Notes: generated by a model from the letters alone, not told the origin. Counted from the first letter of the stretch, positions 42,929-50,986 are shown. The stretch is 64,000 nucleotides of DNA from JADLGH01 sp964586675 (GCA_964586675.1 CAZPHQ010000013.1:7096-71095); one strand, 5' to 3'. Translations and numbers: made by a program.

Positions 42929-44017
42929 TCACCCTTCACGACTATTCGGTTTTACCCCCTCCCTCAACCTCCTTAAATACCTCACACGCAGGAGCCGCTT
43001 CTGCCAGAGGTTCTCTCTCGGGTCGGGCTCGCCTGGCTTTCCGAGCTTAAGCGCCTCGGCGTCGAATCTCCTCTTCTCTTCAGGCGATAGGGCGTCCAGG
43101 TGATTCGCCACGTCGAGCATAGTCACACTATTATCATCTGATCGAGAGGGCTGAGACGAAGAAGCGCAAGCTTCTTCATGCACGCGCTTTGTCTTTTCGC
43201 GTGCGTTATCTTTTAATGACACTGTGTATTCCTTCTCGGCGCTTCCTTCAACTGTGTATTCCTTAGGCTTCATATTTTGAAGGGTCGATACTTCATCAGA
43301 TGAAGGGTAGGCTTCATTTAATGAAGGGGTACGTGACAAGTTTGTCCCACTAGCTGTAAAATCCGTCATGTGGCTTAATGGTGCTTCGGCAACGGTGCTC
43401 ATATCCGTGAGATTGCCGCGGTCGCGCACCACGCTCCCTCGCAATGACGCATTGTCGCCAGTGTCGTCATTGCGAGCCGCAGGCGAAGCAATCCCGTTTT
43501 TTATGTATCCTGCTTTACCTTTCCCTATGGCTTCGTACAGCCAGCCGGCGACGTAGAAGCGGTTCGACCTCGCGGCTGTTCTAACCACTCTCAGTAGCCC
43601 CTGCTTCTCCAAGCCCTTCACAGCCCTTCTGACAGTATTCTGAGCCTTAAACCCGCAGTCCCTGCATATCCTCTCGACGGACGGGAACGACCTTCCCTCC
43701 CTGTCGGCGCGGCGCATGAAGTATATGAGAACGAGCTTCTCGTTCGCCGTAAGCTCCAGGTCGAAAACAAGGTCGGGTACCTGGAAATATCCCCCGCCCG
43801 TTTGCTGAAGGCCCGCCCCGGGGCCGGGCGGGGTACGCGAAACCGGCCCCGGGCCCCCCCCCCCGCCCGCCCCTACCGTCCCTAGCCCCATGGGGCAAAA
43901 AAAAGACGGGAATATACGTACACGGCCCGGCGGCTCCGCGGGCGGAATACGCATACTCCCGTCATAAAATCCACAGCTCCCTTCCGGTACAGAACGGTAA
44001 TAAATTATCCGGCGCAT
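42929..44017 (-). CDS. Winged-helix (replication-initiator-like) protein
   Basis: Up to 362 residues. The folded part (about 75-165) reads FQVPDLVFDLELTANEKLVL, then GRSFPSVERICRDCGFK and TVRRAVKGLEKQGLLRVV, the layout of helix-turn-helix proteins found in phage and plasmid replication modules. The rest is disordered and Ser/Glu-rich, ending in a basic stretch KRLLRVRYLRRLREG. The start is uncertain: ATGs at 44017 and 43891 are possible, without good ribosome sites. The N-terminal low-complexity part contains a run of eleven Gs, and a palindromic repeat is inserted in frame at 43409-43495. The gene lies between two tRNA genes, as in integrated elements. Confidence 0.6.
   Translation of the reverse strand: MRRIIYYRSVPEGSCGFYDGSMRIPPAEPPGRVRIFPSFFCPMGLGTVGAGGGGGPGPVSRTPPGPGAGLQQTGGGYFQVPDLVFDLELTANEKLVLIYFMRRADREGRSFPSVERICRDCGFKAQNTVRRAVKGLEKQGLLRVVRTAARSNRFYVAGWLYEAIGKGKAGYIKNGIASPAARNDDTGDNASLRGSVVRDRGNLTDMSTVAEAPLSHMTDFTASGTNLSRTPSLNEAYPSSDEVSTLQNMKPKEYTVEGSAEKEYTVSLKDNAREKTKRVHEEACASSSQPSRSDDNSVTMLDVANHLDALSPEEKRRFDAEALKLGKPGEPDPRENLWQKRLLRVRYLRRLREGVKPNSREG
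43409..43495. repeat. Palindromic mobile repeat inserted in a coding sequence
   Basis: An 87-base inverted repeat. The inner arms CTCGCAATGACG (43438-43449) and CGTCATTGCGAG (43465-43476) are perfectly complementary over 12 bases; the outer ends GATTGC (43411-43416) and GCAATC (43488-43493) also pair. The sequence CGTCATTGCGAG...GAAGCAATC belongs to a class of small palindromes widespread in bacterial intergenic regions. Here it lies inside the winged-helix gene, is read as about 29 residues and keeps the frame open. Confidence 0.85.
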
Positions 44018-44097
44018 ATAAATACGACATCCGCGCCTTTACCCCTTTATTCAGAGGTTAAACCAGCGATGGATTTTGCTCAAGGGGGAAATTTTGG

Positions 44098-44169
44098 AGG
44101 CGGCGCCCGGATTCGAACCGGGGCATTGCGGTTTTGCAGACCGCTGCCTTACCACTTGGCTACGCCGCC
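44098..44169 (-). tRNA. tRNA-Cys (GCA)
   Basis: A 72-base cloverleaf on the minus strand: acceptor GGCGGCG/CGCCGCC, anticodon arm GCGGT/ACCGC enclosing CTGCAAA, T arm around TTCGAAT. The discriminator is U, the identity base for cysteine. CCA is not encoded. Confidence 0.96.
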
Positions 44170-44272
44170 CTTTTATTCGGACTGTAAATTATGAATAACA
44201 TTTCCGGTTTTTCAAGCGTGACCGGAGATGAATATGCCTGGCCATTACTTTCCACGCCGCCCGGCGGCTGCG

Positions 44273-45064
44273 TCACACGTACAGCTGCCCTTTTAGAACG
44301 GTCACCGCAGCCCCCGAGAGAATCGCCCTCTCGCCATTTATGCGGACTCCGACGACCCCTCCCCTCTGAGACGCCTGGTACGCCCTCAGCTCCGGCTTTC
44401 CGAGCTTCTTCGTCCAGTATGCGCCCATGCAGCAGTGCGCGGCGCCCGTGACAGGGTCTTCGTCTATACCCGAACCGGGGGCGAACGCGCGGGCGACGTA
44501 GTCGAAGCCCTCCGACGAGGCCGCGCTCGTCACCATCATGCCTGTGACTGGAACCGTCCGAAGGAGCGCGAAGTCCGGCGCGAGGTTTCTGACCTCTTCC
44601 TCCGACGCGGCCTCAACGATATATCCGAAATCCCCCTTGCCGACGTAGAGCGGCTCGATGCCGAAGGCGTCGATGAGTGCCTTCGGGGCCTCGGTTTCGA
44701 CCGGCGCATCCGCCGGAAGGTCGATGGACAAAAGCCCATCCTTCCTCTTCGCGGTCAGTTTCCCACTCAGCGTGTGAAAAACCGCCGTCTCGTCCGGGGC
44801 CAGGTATCCCGCCTCCCAGAGCACGTGCGCGCTCGCGAGCGTCGCATGCCCGCAGAGCCTGACCTCAGTCGTCGGCGTAAACCACCTCAGGCGAAAGCCT
44901 TCGTCTTGTCTATAGAGGAACGCCGTTTCGGAGAGGTTCATTTCGGCTGCGAGGCCCTGCATCCACGCCTCCGCCGCCGGCCCCGTCGTGATGCACACCG
45001 CCGCCGGGTTCCCCGAAAACGGCTTGTCCGTAAACGCGTCGACCTGGTAGATATCGAGATTCAT
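44273..45064 (-). CDS. PhzF family isomerase/epimerase-like protein
   Basis: A 263-residue protein of the PhzF/diaminopimelate epimerase fold. It begins IYQVDAFTDKPFSGNPAAVC, the PhzF hallmark, and has the catalytic glutamate in AAEMNLSETAFLY, RWFTPTTEVRLCGHATLA, and the second half with DYVARAFAPGSGIDEDPVTG-like FDYVARAFAPGSGIDEDPVTGAAHC spread over the domain junction. Family members isomerise phenazine precursors or have unknown roles; no phenazine genes are nearby. The ATG at 45064 has AAAGGAG eight bases upstream. Confidence 0.93.
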   Translation of the reverse strand: MNLDIYQVDAFTDKPFSGNPAAVCITTGPAAEAWMQGLAAEMNLSETAFLYRQDEGFRLRWFTPTTEVRLCGHATLASAHVLWEAGYLAPDETAVFHTLSGKLTAKRKDGLLSIDLPADAPVETEAPKALIDAFGIEPLYVGKGDFGYIVEAASEEEVRNLAPDFALLRTVPVTGMMVTSAASSEGFDYVARAFAPGSGIDEDPVTGAAHCCMGAYWTKKLGKPELRAYQASQRGGVVGVRINGERAILSGAAVTVLKGQLYV

Positions 45065-45199
45065 GCACCATGCTCCTTTTAACGTCCCGGCCTTTCCGGC
45101 CACGGCTTGCGAAAATTACGCCCGGAATCTTGGGGTTTTCTAATCTATGACGTAAGCTTATTTACGTAAGCATACACGAAGGGTTTTACGGGCAAATAT

Positions 45200-45417
45200 T
45201 TGACAATTCGTGTTCTTTCTTTATTTTAATAATGCTTTCGCATTTAAAGCCGTGCGCGGAAGCGAACGAATGGCCGCCTGGATCCTGATTTCGGGACCGG
45301 GACGGAGGAGAATTTGAAAAGAGACAGCCGGGACGGAACGGTGTCCGTACCCCATAATAAATTGACCACTATGAAGCCCGGTAGAGGCGCGTTTCGCTCT
45401 CTCACCGGCTTTTTTTA
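45200..45417 (+). promoter_or_regulatory. Structured leader with terminator upstream of panB
   Basis: This region begins with TTGACA at 45200-45205; a -10 box is uncertain (TATTTT after 16 bases). The predicted leader holds a hairpin at 45330-45352 (GGG-ACGGA pairs with TCCGT-A-CCC, one bulged A) and a terminator at 45375-45417 (GCC-GGT-GAG stem, then seven Ts). The panB start codon follows 15 bases after the Ts. Hairpin, terminator, gene order suggests attenuation or a riboswitch. The pan RNA motif is known upstream of panB in some phyla and should be tested. Nothing protein-coding is seen in the 368-base gap. Confidence 0.5.
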
Positions 45418-45432
45418 TTTCAGGCGGGGAGC

Positions 45433-46233
45433 ATGAGAAAGAAAACGGTACCTGTATTCCGAAGGATGAAGGAAGACGGCGTCAAGATCGTCATGGTAAC
45501 GGCCTACGACGCCTCTACAGCCCGCATGCTCGACGAGGCGGGCGTTGACATGATCCTCGTCGGGGATTCGGTGGCCAACGTCGTGCAGGGTCATTCGACG
45601 ACGCTGCCGGTGACGATGGAGGAGATGCTCTACCACACGAAGATAGTGTCGAGGGGCATTACGACAGCCCACCTCTGCGCCGATATGCCCTTCATGTCGT
45701 TCCAGACGTCTAAAGAAGAGGCGGTGCGGAACGCCGGAAGGTTCATAAAGGAATCCGGCGCCGAGTCCGTGAAGTTCGAGGTCACAGAAGACCTCCTCGA
45801 CACGGTCTACGCCGTTCACAGCGCGGGCATTCCTGTCGTTGGACACATCGGTCTCAGGCCCCAGTCTGTCCTCGCCATGGGCGGATACGTCGTACAGGGA
45901 AGGGGCGAAGAGGAAGGCAAGAAGCTCGTACAGCTCGCCAAGGCAGTCGAAAGCGCGGGCGCGTTCTGCGTTCTCATGGAAACGATCCCGCAGTCGGTCG
46001 CGAAGGAGATAACCGATTCCGTAAAGTTGCCGACGATAGGCATAGGCGCGGGGCCGGGGTGCGACGGGCAGGTGCTCGTGATAAACGACCTTCTGGGGCT
46101 CTCGCCCGAGCCGCTGCCCAAATTCGTGAAAAAATACGCAAACCTGAGGGAAGTCGTGGACAGCTCCACGCGGAGATTCATAGACGAGGTAAGAAGAGGG
46201 GTATTCCCCGCGAGCGAACACTCCTATGACTGA
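45433..46233 (+). CDS. panB: 3-Methyl-2-oxobutanoate hydroxymethyltransferase
   Basis: A 266-residue enzyme that makes ketopantoate in pantothenate synthesis. Hallmarks: MVTAYDASTARMLDEAGVDM, ILVGDSVANVVQGHSTTLPV, ADMPFMSFQTSKEEAVRN, and the metal/substrate region GHIGLRPQSVLAMGGYVVQG. The PTIGIGAGPGCDGQVLVINDLLG end segment completes the family. The N terminus from 45433 agrees with PanB proteins that begin with a basic KKTVP stretch. It is the first gene of panB-panC-panD; panC starts 10 bases after its stop. Confidence 0.96.
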   Translation: MRKKTVPVFRRMKEDGVKIVMVTAYDASTARMLDEAGVDMILVGDSVANVVQGHSTTLPVTMEEMLYHTKIVSRGITTAHLCADMPFMSFQTSKEEAVRNAGRFIKESGAESVKFEVTEDLLDTVYAVHSAGIPVVGHIGLRPQSVLAMGGYVVQGRGEEEGKKLVQLAKAVESAGAFCVLMETIPQSVAKEITDSVKLPTIGIGAGPGCDGQVLVINDLLGLSPEPLPKFVKKYANLREVVDSSTRRFIDEVRRGVFPASEHSYD

Positions 46234-46243
46234 GGGCATTCGA

Positions 46244-47083
46244 ATGAAGGTTGTAAAAGGCGTTGGAGACATGAAGGCCCTTTCGCGCACTCTCAAAAGG
46301 GAAGGGAAGACCATAGCCTTCGTTCCAACCATGGGCGCGCTCCACGACGGGCACCTCTCTCTCATGGCCGAGGGGAAGAAGCGGGCCGACGTGCTCGTAT
46401 CCAGCGTCTTCGTGAACCCCACACAGTTCGGCCCGAACGAGGATTACAAGAAATACGCTAGAGATACGGAAGGTGATCTCGCCAAGATGAGCCGGGCCGG
46501 GGTGGACGTCGCGTTCTTTCCGGAGCCCGAGGAAATCTATCCGCCGGGCGCTCAGACGTATGTCGAAGTCACAGAGCTTCAAAAACCCCTCTGCGGGGCT
46601 TCCCGCCCGGGCCATTTCAGGGGCGTCGCCACTGTCGTGCTGAAGCTCTTTAATATAGTAAAGCCCGACGTCGCCATATTCGGCAAAAAGGACTTCCAGC
46701 AGCTCCAGGTTATAAAGAGGATGGTAAGGGACCTCGACCTCGACGTGGAGATAGTGGGAATGCCGACCTGGAGGGAAAGCTCCGGCCTCGCGATGAGCTC
46801 GCGTAACGCCTATCTCTCGGGAGAGGAGAGGGAAAGGGCCGCGTCGCTCTCGAAGGCGCTTCGGGAAATAAAGAGGAATTTCGACGGCGGGGAGAAGGAC
46901 GCCGCCGCGCTCGTGGAATACGGGAGGCGCGTCATTCTGAACGCCTCTGCGGGAAATATAGATTATCTGGAAATAAGAAAGGGAGAGACGCTGGAAGAAG
47001 TAAAATCGGTTTCACCGGGCGACGTCGCCGCTCTGGCCGTTAAGGTGGGCGGGGCGAGGCTCATAGATAATATAGAACTTTAA
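46244..47083 (+). CDS. panC: Pantothenate synthetase
   Basis: A 279-residue ATP-dependent ligase joining pantoate and beta-alanine. The HIGH-type motif is VPTMGALHDGHLSLMAEGKK; VSSVFVNPTQFGPNEDYKKY, LCGASRPGHFRGVATVVLKL, DVAIFGKKDFQQLQVIKRM and the KMSKS-like GLAMSSRNAYLS region follow, all in order. ATG at 46244 is chosen: GAGGG lies seven bases before it, whereas the in-frame ATG at 46226 overlaps panB and lacks a site. panD follows after 22 bases. Confidence 0.96.
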   Translation: MKVVKGVGDMKALSRTLKREGKTIAFVPTMGALHDGHLSLMAEGKKRADVLVSSVFVNPTQFGPNEDYKKYARDTEGDLAKMSRAGVDVAFFPEPEEIYPPGAQTYVEVTELQKPLCGASRPGHFRGVATVVLKLFNIVKPDVAIFGKKDFQQLQVIKRMVRDLDLDVEIVGMPTWRESSGLAMSSRNAYLSGEERERAASLSKALREIKRNFDGGEKDAAALVEYGRRVILNASAGNIDYLEIRKGETLEEVKSVSPGDVAALAVKVGGARLIDNIEL

Positions 47084-47105
47084 TCGCTACAGGGGAGATA
47101 TTGCA

Positions 47106-47495
47106 ATGCAGAGAACGCTTTTAAAGTCCAAGATTCACAGGGTCACGGTCATGGAGGCCGACCTCGAATACGAGGGCAGCATCACGATAGACAGGGACCT
47201 CATGGACGCGGCCGACATGATCGAGTACGAGCAGGTTCATATCTTCAATGTGACCAACGGCAACAGGTTCGTAACCTACGTCATCGAGGGCGAGCGCGGC
47301 TCGGGGGATATATGCGTAAACGGCGCGGCGGCACACCTCGCGAAAGAGGGCCACTGCCTGATAGTGGCAAGTTTTTCGGCCTACAACGAGGCAGAGTGCA
47401 CCCTTCACAGCCCCAAACTCGTATATGTAGACGGGCGAAACAGGATCACCAGCGTCAAGCCGGCGATCGATACGCTCAAACTGGCGAGGAGCTGA
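47106..47495 (+). CDS. panD: Aspartate 1-decarboxylase
   Basis: A 129-residue self-processing enzyme that makes beta-alanine from aspartate. The cleavage site Gly24-Ser25 in ADLEYEGSITIDRDLMDAA yields the pyruvoyl group. YEQVHIFNVTNGNRFVTYVI, GDICVNGAAAHLA and a C-terminal strand follow as in PanD. With panB and panC it gives the full route to pantothenate from ketoisovalerate and aspartate except for the ketopantoate reductase, which is not in this window. A weak hairpin follows. Confidence 0.97.
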   Translation: MQRTLLKSKIHRVTVMEADLEYEGSITIDRDLMDAADMIEYEQVHIFNVTNGNRFVTYVIEGERGSGDICVNGAAAHLAKEGHCLIVASFSAYNEAECTLHSPKLVYVDGRNRITSVKPAIDTLKLARS

Positions 47496-47554
47496 GCATT
47501 TGCGAAGAGAACGAAAAATGGGGGAGATGGCGGATTTCCCACTGATATTTTTAT

Positions 47555-47570
47555 TTCCCGGTTCCGGGAA
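47555..47570 (+). terminator. Hairpin after panD
   Basis: TTCCCGG and CCGGGAA pair perfectly over 7 bases around a two-base loop, 60 bases after the panD stop. There is no T tract behind it, so termination strength is doubtful. Confidence 0.35.
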
Positions 47571-47651
47571 TATTCCGTAATTATTAAGATTATCGCCTGT
47601 AAAAAATTTATGCGGGCTTGAAGCTTAACCGTATAAATTACATCAAAAATA

Positions 47652-47680
47652 TTGACAGAGGGCGTTCTGGAGGTTATAAA
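47652..47680 (+). promoter_or_regulatory. Promoter of the cytidylyltransferase-phosphotransferase-hydroxylase operon
   Basis: TTGACA at 47652-47657, a 17-base spacer and TATAAA at 47675-47680. The expected start near 47687 leaves a leader of about 100 bases, with a small hairpin (GGAT-CGC/GCG-ATCC) at 47713-47736. Confidence 0.7.
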
Positions 47681-47784
47681 TGTTAGCTATAAAGGAGGAG
47701 AAAGGATACGCTGTATTCGGCGCATCCTTCCACAACACTTCTAGCTGACATCAAATTCAAGCCTTCTGAAGTGGAGAACATACT

Positions 47785-48558
47785 ATGAAAGCCGTCATAC
47801 TTGCAGCCGGTAGAGGCAAAAGGCTTTATCCCTATACCAAATACATTCCGAAGTGCCTCCTCGATATCGGCGGCGAAACCATACTTGAGCACCAGATCAA
47901 CCACATCAGGGACTGCGGCATAGACGAAGTGGTTATAGTGGTCGGGTTCGGATTTGAGAAAGTAGAAAATTTCCTCCGTAACTACGACGGGCTGGGTATG
48001 AGGATAAAAACCCTCTACAACCCTTTTTACCAGACGACAAACAGCCTTATATCTTTGTGGATAGCGCGTGGTGAAATGGACGACGACATTGTAGTCATGA
48101 ACGGGGACGACGTTTTCGAGATAGACGTTTTGGAGCAGGCGCTCCGCATGCGCGATGAAAAGATATGTCTTCCGATCAAACGCAAGTCGAGCTACGAAGA
48201 CGAAGACATGAAGGTCGTCATCAAAGAGACAAAAATCGTGGACATCAGCAAAACTCTCACAAACCGCGCGTCCGCCGAATCGGTCGGAGTACGCGTATTC
48301 AGGGATACGGGCGTCGAGCTCATGAAGCGCGCTATAGAAGAAGAGATGAGAACGGTAGGGGCCGAAAACAAGTGGTACATCTCGGCCATACACAGGCTCA
48401 TCAAAAAAGGATACAAAGTCAAATCACTCGACATTAACGATCTTTTCTGGATGGACGTCGATTATCCGAGCGACCTCTTCAAGGCCAGGTTCAACTCAAA
48501 CAAATTCATCAAGAAATCCTATCAGGAAAGGGTCCTGCGCGTCGTAGAAACAAGCTGA
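47785..48558 (+). CDS. Sugar/inositol-phosphate nucleotidyltransferase-like protein
   Basis: A 257-residue protein of the GT-A nucleotidyltransferase fold. The nucleotide-binding start AVILAAGRGKRLYPYTKYIP retains the GxGxRL and the PK lysine region (KYIPKCLLDIGGETILEH). NPFYQTTNSLISLWIARGEM and IVVMNGDDVFEIDVLEQAL follow, the latter carrying the metal-binding aspartates; KWYISAIHRLIKKGYKV is typical of the tail. LicC-type cholinephosphate and archaeal inositol-phosphate cytidylyltransferases look alike, so a CDP-headgroup product is the likely outcome. It is the first gene of the operon, 4 bases before the CDP-alcohol phosphotransferase. Confidence 0.82.
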   Translation: MKAVILAAGRGKRLYPYTKYIPKCLLDIGGETILEHQINHIRDCGIDEVVIVVGFGFEKVENFLRNYDGLGMRIKTLYNPFYQTTNSLISLWIARGEMDDDIVVMNGDDVFEIDVLEQALRMRDEKICLPIKRKSSYEDEDMKVVIKETKIVDISKTLTNRASAESVGVRVFRDTGVELMKRAIEEEMRTVGAENKWYISAIHRLIKKGYKVKSLDINDLFWMDVDYPSDLFKARFNSNKFIKKSYQERVLRVVETS

Positions 48559-48562
48559 AACA

Positions 48563-49885
48563 ATGGACCATGCAATACTCGTAGCCGCCGGCACCGGTAT
48601 AGAAGGAGAAAACCTGAGCGCTTGCGGAGAGGTGAAGTTCGGCTCTCTGCCCCAGATAAAGCGGCTTGTCATAACGGCCCAGCGCGCGGGTATCAAAAGC
48701 TTCACGATAATCACCGACAGAATAGACTCTCCCCTTAAAGGTCTTCTCGCCGGCGACAAGCGCATCGAGAGCGACATTAACTGGCACACGCTCGGCGCCG
48801 ACATCTCCCTCGGCGATTCCCCCTCCCTCATCATACAGTCCAACCTCGTTACAACGCCCAAAGCCCTCTCGAATTTCATGGAACAGGAGCCCGCGCCGGG
48901 TGAAATAGCCGTGCTCGTCGATACCTCCGGCGACGGGTGGATAAAGGCGAGCGACGGCGAGGTAACGGATCTTTACTCTCAGGGCGGACGTGCTGTGGGC
49001 GCGTTCATGGCTTCGGCGAGGATGCTCGAAAAATCCATAACGGACTCCATGTCCATAAGCGCCTTCGTGAAGGAGCAGATAGGGAGGGACAAGGTCAGGC
49101 TCCGCGAATTCAGCGACAGCTACTGGATGAGGCTCTCTTCAGACAAGGATTCCGCGAAAAGGGCGGAGGAGCTGATATTCCGCTACGTCGGCAAAACGGC
49201 GACAGGCTGGCTCGCGAGGGAGGTGAACAGCAAGATATCGCTCCCCACCAGCAAACTCCTGGTCAAGACCCCGCTCACTCCCAACATGATAAGCGTGCTC
49301 ATAAACGTCATTGGCGCTTTCTGCGGGGTGTTTTACGCGATAGGCCATCCGGTGATCGGCGCCCTCTGCATGCAGGCGGCGACTATACTCGACAGGTGCG
49401 ACGGGGAGATAGCCCGTGTCAAATTAATGGAAACGAAAAAAGGGCAATGGGTCGATACCATTTCCGACCAGGTCACGGTGCTCTCGTTCCTCATCGGAGT
49501 TCCCGTAGGATACTATTCCCAGACGCACAACCCGATAGCCCTCGTTCTCGGAGGCATCAACCTCTCCATTTTTATATTTTTCGTAATCTGGTCCTTCTAC
49601 TTCCTTAAGAAATATACGAACTCCGGAAGCCTCGTCGCCTATTTCGAGGTCGACAAGCTCGTGGAGAACAGCAAAACTTCGACTATACGCAAAGTGATAA
49701 AATTCTTCCGCCCCGTCAGCAGGCGGAACGTCTACGCCCTCGCTTTTCTCATCCTCGCAATAGTCAGCGGCTACCCGCTTATCCTCGGATTTACCACTAT
49801 CGGCCTCATCCTGTTTTTAGTGCATCAACTGGAAGATATAATTAAATTGCGTAAAATTAATCCTGAGAGCAGCATCTTAAAATAA
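48563..49885 (+). CDS. CDP-alcohol phosphotransferase with degenerate nucleotidyltransferase domain
   Basis: A 440-residue membrane protein. The C-terminal half has about six hydrophobic segments and the CDP-alcohol phosphotransferase signature DRCDGEIARVKLMETKKGQW then VDTISD, matching DG-xx-AR-x8-G-xxx-D-xxx-D exactly. The N-terminal 200 residues look like a MobA-type nucleotidyltransferase whose active-site loop has decayed (LVAAGTGIEGENL; R and K missing). The junction FRYVGKTATGWLAREVNSKI and LVKTPLTPNMISVLI resembles the fused archaeal cytidylyltransferase/di-myo-inositol-phosphate-phosphate synthase. An inositol-type lipid or solute product is inferred; a phosphatidyl product is possible. 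Confidence 0.85.
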   Translation: MDHAILVAAGTGIEGENLSACGEVKFGSLPQIKRLVITAQRAGIKSFTIITDRIDSPLKGLLAGDKRIESDINWHTLGADISLGDSPSLIIQSNLVTTPKALSNFMEQEPAPGEIAVLVDTSGDGWIKASDGEVTDLYSQGGRAVGAFMASARMLEKSITDSMSISAFVKEQIGRDKVRLREFSDSYWMRLSSDKDSAKRAEELIFRYVGKTATGWLAREVNSKISLPTSKLLVKTPLTPNMISVLINVIGAFCGVFYAIGHPVIGALCMQAATILDRCDGEIARVKLMETKKGQWVDTISDQVTVLSFLIGVPVGYYSQTHNPIALVLGGINLSIFIFFVIWSFYFLKKYTNSGSLVAYFEVDKLVENSKTSTIRKVIKFFRPVSRRNVYALAFLILAIVSGYPLILGFTTIGLILFLVHQLEDIIKLRKINPESSILK

Positions 49886-49909
49886 CACCTCGCGGGAAGG
49901 AAGCTCACC

Positions 49910-50701
49910 ATGGAAGAGAAGAAAAAGGCAGCCGACGGCCAGCAGAACGGGCAGAACGACGCATCCAACGCCGACTATCAAGTAAAGGAATACATGCCCG
50001 GCCTTATGACCACCGTCATCAAGGTGGTCGAAAAAACCAACGTAATGTTCGCAAAAAAAGGCAATCTGCCGATTTATCCGAATTCGACATTCCCCTGGGT
50101 AGCCGAAGTTGAAAAAGACTGGAGAAAAATAAGGGCCGAGCTCGATGTAGTCATGGAAAGGAAAGACGAGCTCCCCAATTTCCACGACATCATGGACGAG
50201 GTCAGGAAGATTACCAGCGACAACATGTGGAAGACTTTCTTCCTCGCGGGTTACGGCCTCGAAAGCGACGAAAATTCCAGGAGATGCCCCGACACAACCG
50301 AAATAATAAAGCGCATACCGGGCATGAAAACGGCGTTTTTCTCGATCCTCGCGCCGAAAAAGCACATCCCGGCGCATAAAGGCCCCTATAACGGCGTCCT
50401 CCGCTATCATCTTGGCCTCATAGTGCCGGAGCCGAAGGAAATCTGCAGGATTCGCATAGAAGACACGATAACTCACTGGGACGAGGGAGAGAGCCTCGTT
50501 TTCGACGACACTTTCGAGCACGAGGTCTGGAACGACACCGACGGCTTCAGGGCTATACTGTTCGTGGATTTCGTCCGCCCCGTAATGTTCCCGTTTAACC
50601 TCCTTAACGAATTCCTTATCAACGCGGCCTCATTCGCGCCCCTCATCAAAGAGGCCGAAGTCAGGCACAAGAAGTGGGAAAAAGACTTTTATAAACAATA
50701 A
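49910..50701 (+). CDS. Aspartyl/asparaginyl beta-hydroxylase (LpxO/OlsC-like) family protein
   Basis: A 263-residue Fe(II)/2-oxoglutarate dioxygenase-like protein. FFSILAPKKHIPAHKGPYNG, LRYHLGLIVPEPKEICRIRI and FDDTFEHEVWNDTDGFRAIL match the AspH core, with the iron histidines in PAHKGP and FEHEVW and an Arg for 2-oxoglutarate further on. Bacterial relatives LpxO and OlsC hydroxylate lipid A and ornithine lipid acyl chains. It is the third gene of the operon with a cytidylyltransferase and a CDP-alcohol transferase, so a lipid substrate is plausible. It has no membrane segment. GGAAGG precedes the ATG. Confidence 0.87.
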   Translation: MEEKKKAADGQQNGQNDASNADYQVKEYMPGLMTTVIKVVEKTNVMFAKKGNLPIYPNSTFPWVAEVEKDWRKIRAELDVVMERKDELPNFHDIMDEVRKITSDNMWKTFFLAGYGLESDENSRRCPDTTEIIKRIPGMKTAFFSILAPKKHIPAHKGPYNGVLRYHLGLIVPEPKEICRIRIEDTITHWDEGESLVFDDTFEHEVWNDTDGFRAILFVDFVRPVMFPFNLLNEFLINAASFAPLIKEAEVRHKKWEKDFYKQ

Positions 50702-50804
50702 GTTACCAGAGAACGGCCGGACACGGCGCCAGCGCATGGCCGGCAACACACTTTCTTTCACGGCGTACCTCCCCATGATACGCCGGGGGCTGGAAAATTA
50801 AACC

Positions 50805-50832
50805 TTGACAAACCCGCCGATGTCCTTATCTT
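50805..50832 (+). promoter_or_regulatory. Promoter candidate for the DksA-like gene
   Basis: TTGACA at 50805-50810 is followed after 16 bases by TATCTT at 50827-50832. The region from 50702 to 50986 holds no gene. The predicted leader is about 150 bases long with no recognisable riboswitch. Confidence 0.5.
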
Positions 50833-50986
50833 AATAGTCCTTCGGCGTCAGCTTTATAAGAAGGTAAAAGCAATTACGAGGACCCGATCGATCGAGCTTC
50901 TCCGCGGGCAAAACACTTAATAAATACGCGGAGAATACGTATCCGAAACCGGATTATTACTAAACGATTGAGGAGACCCCCCGAGC

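Noticed and set aside
47680..47748. 22-codon frame with GGAGG upstream in the operon leader
   Set aside because: The promoter's -10 box overlaps its start codon, so it would not be transcribed from that promoter; no conserved sequence seen.
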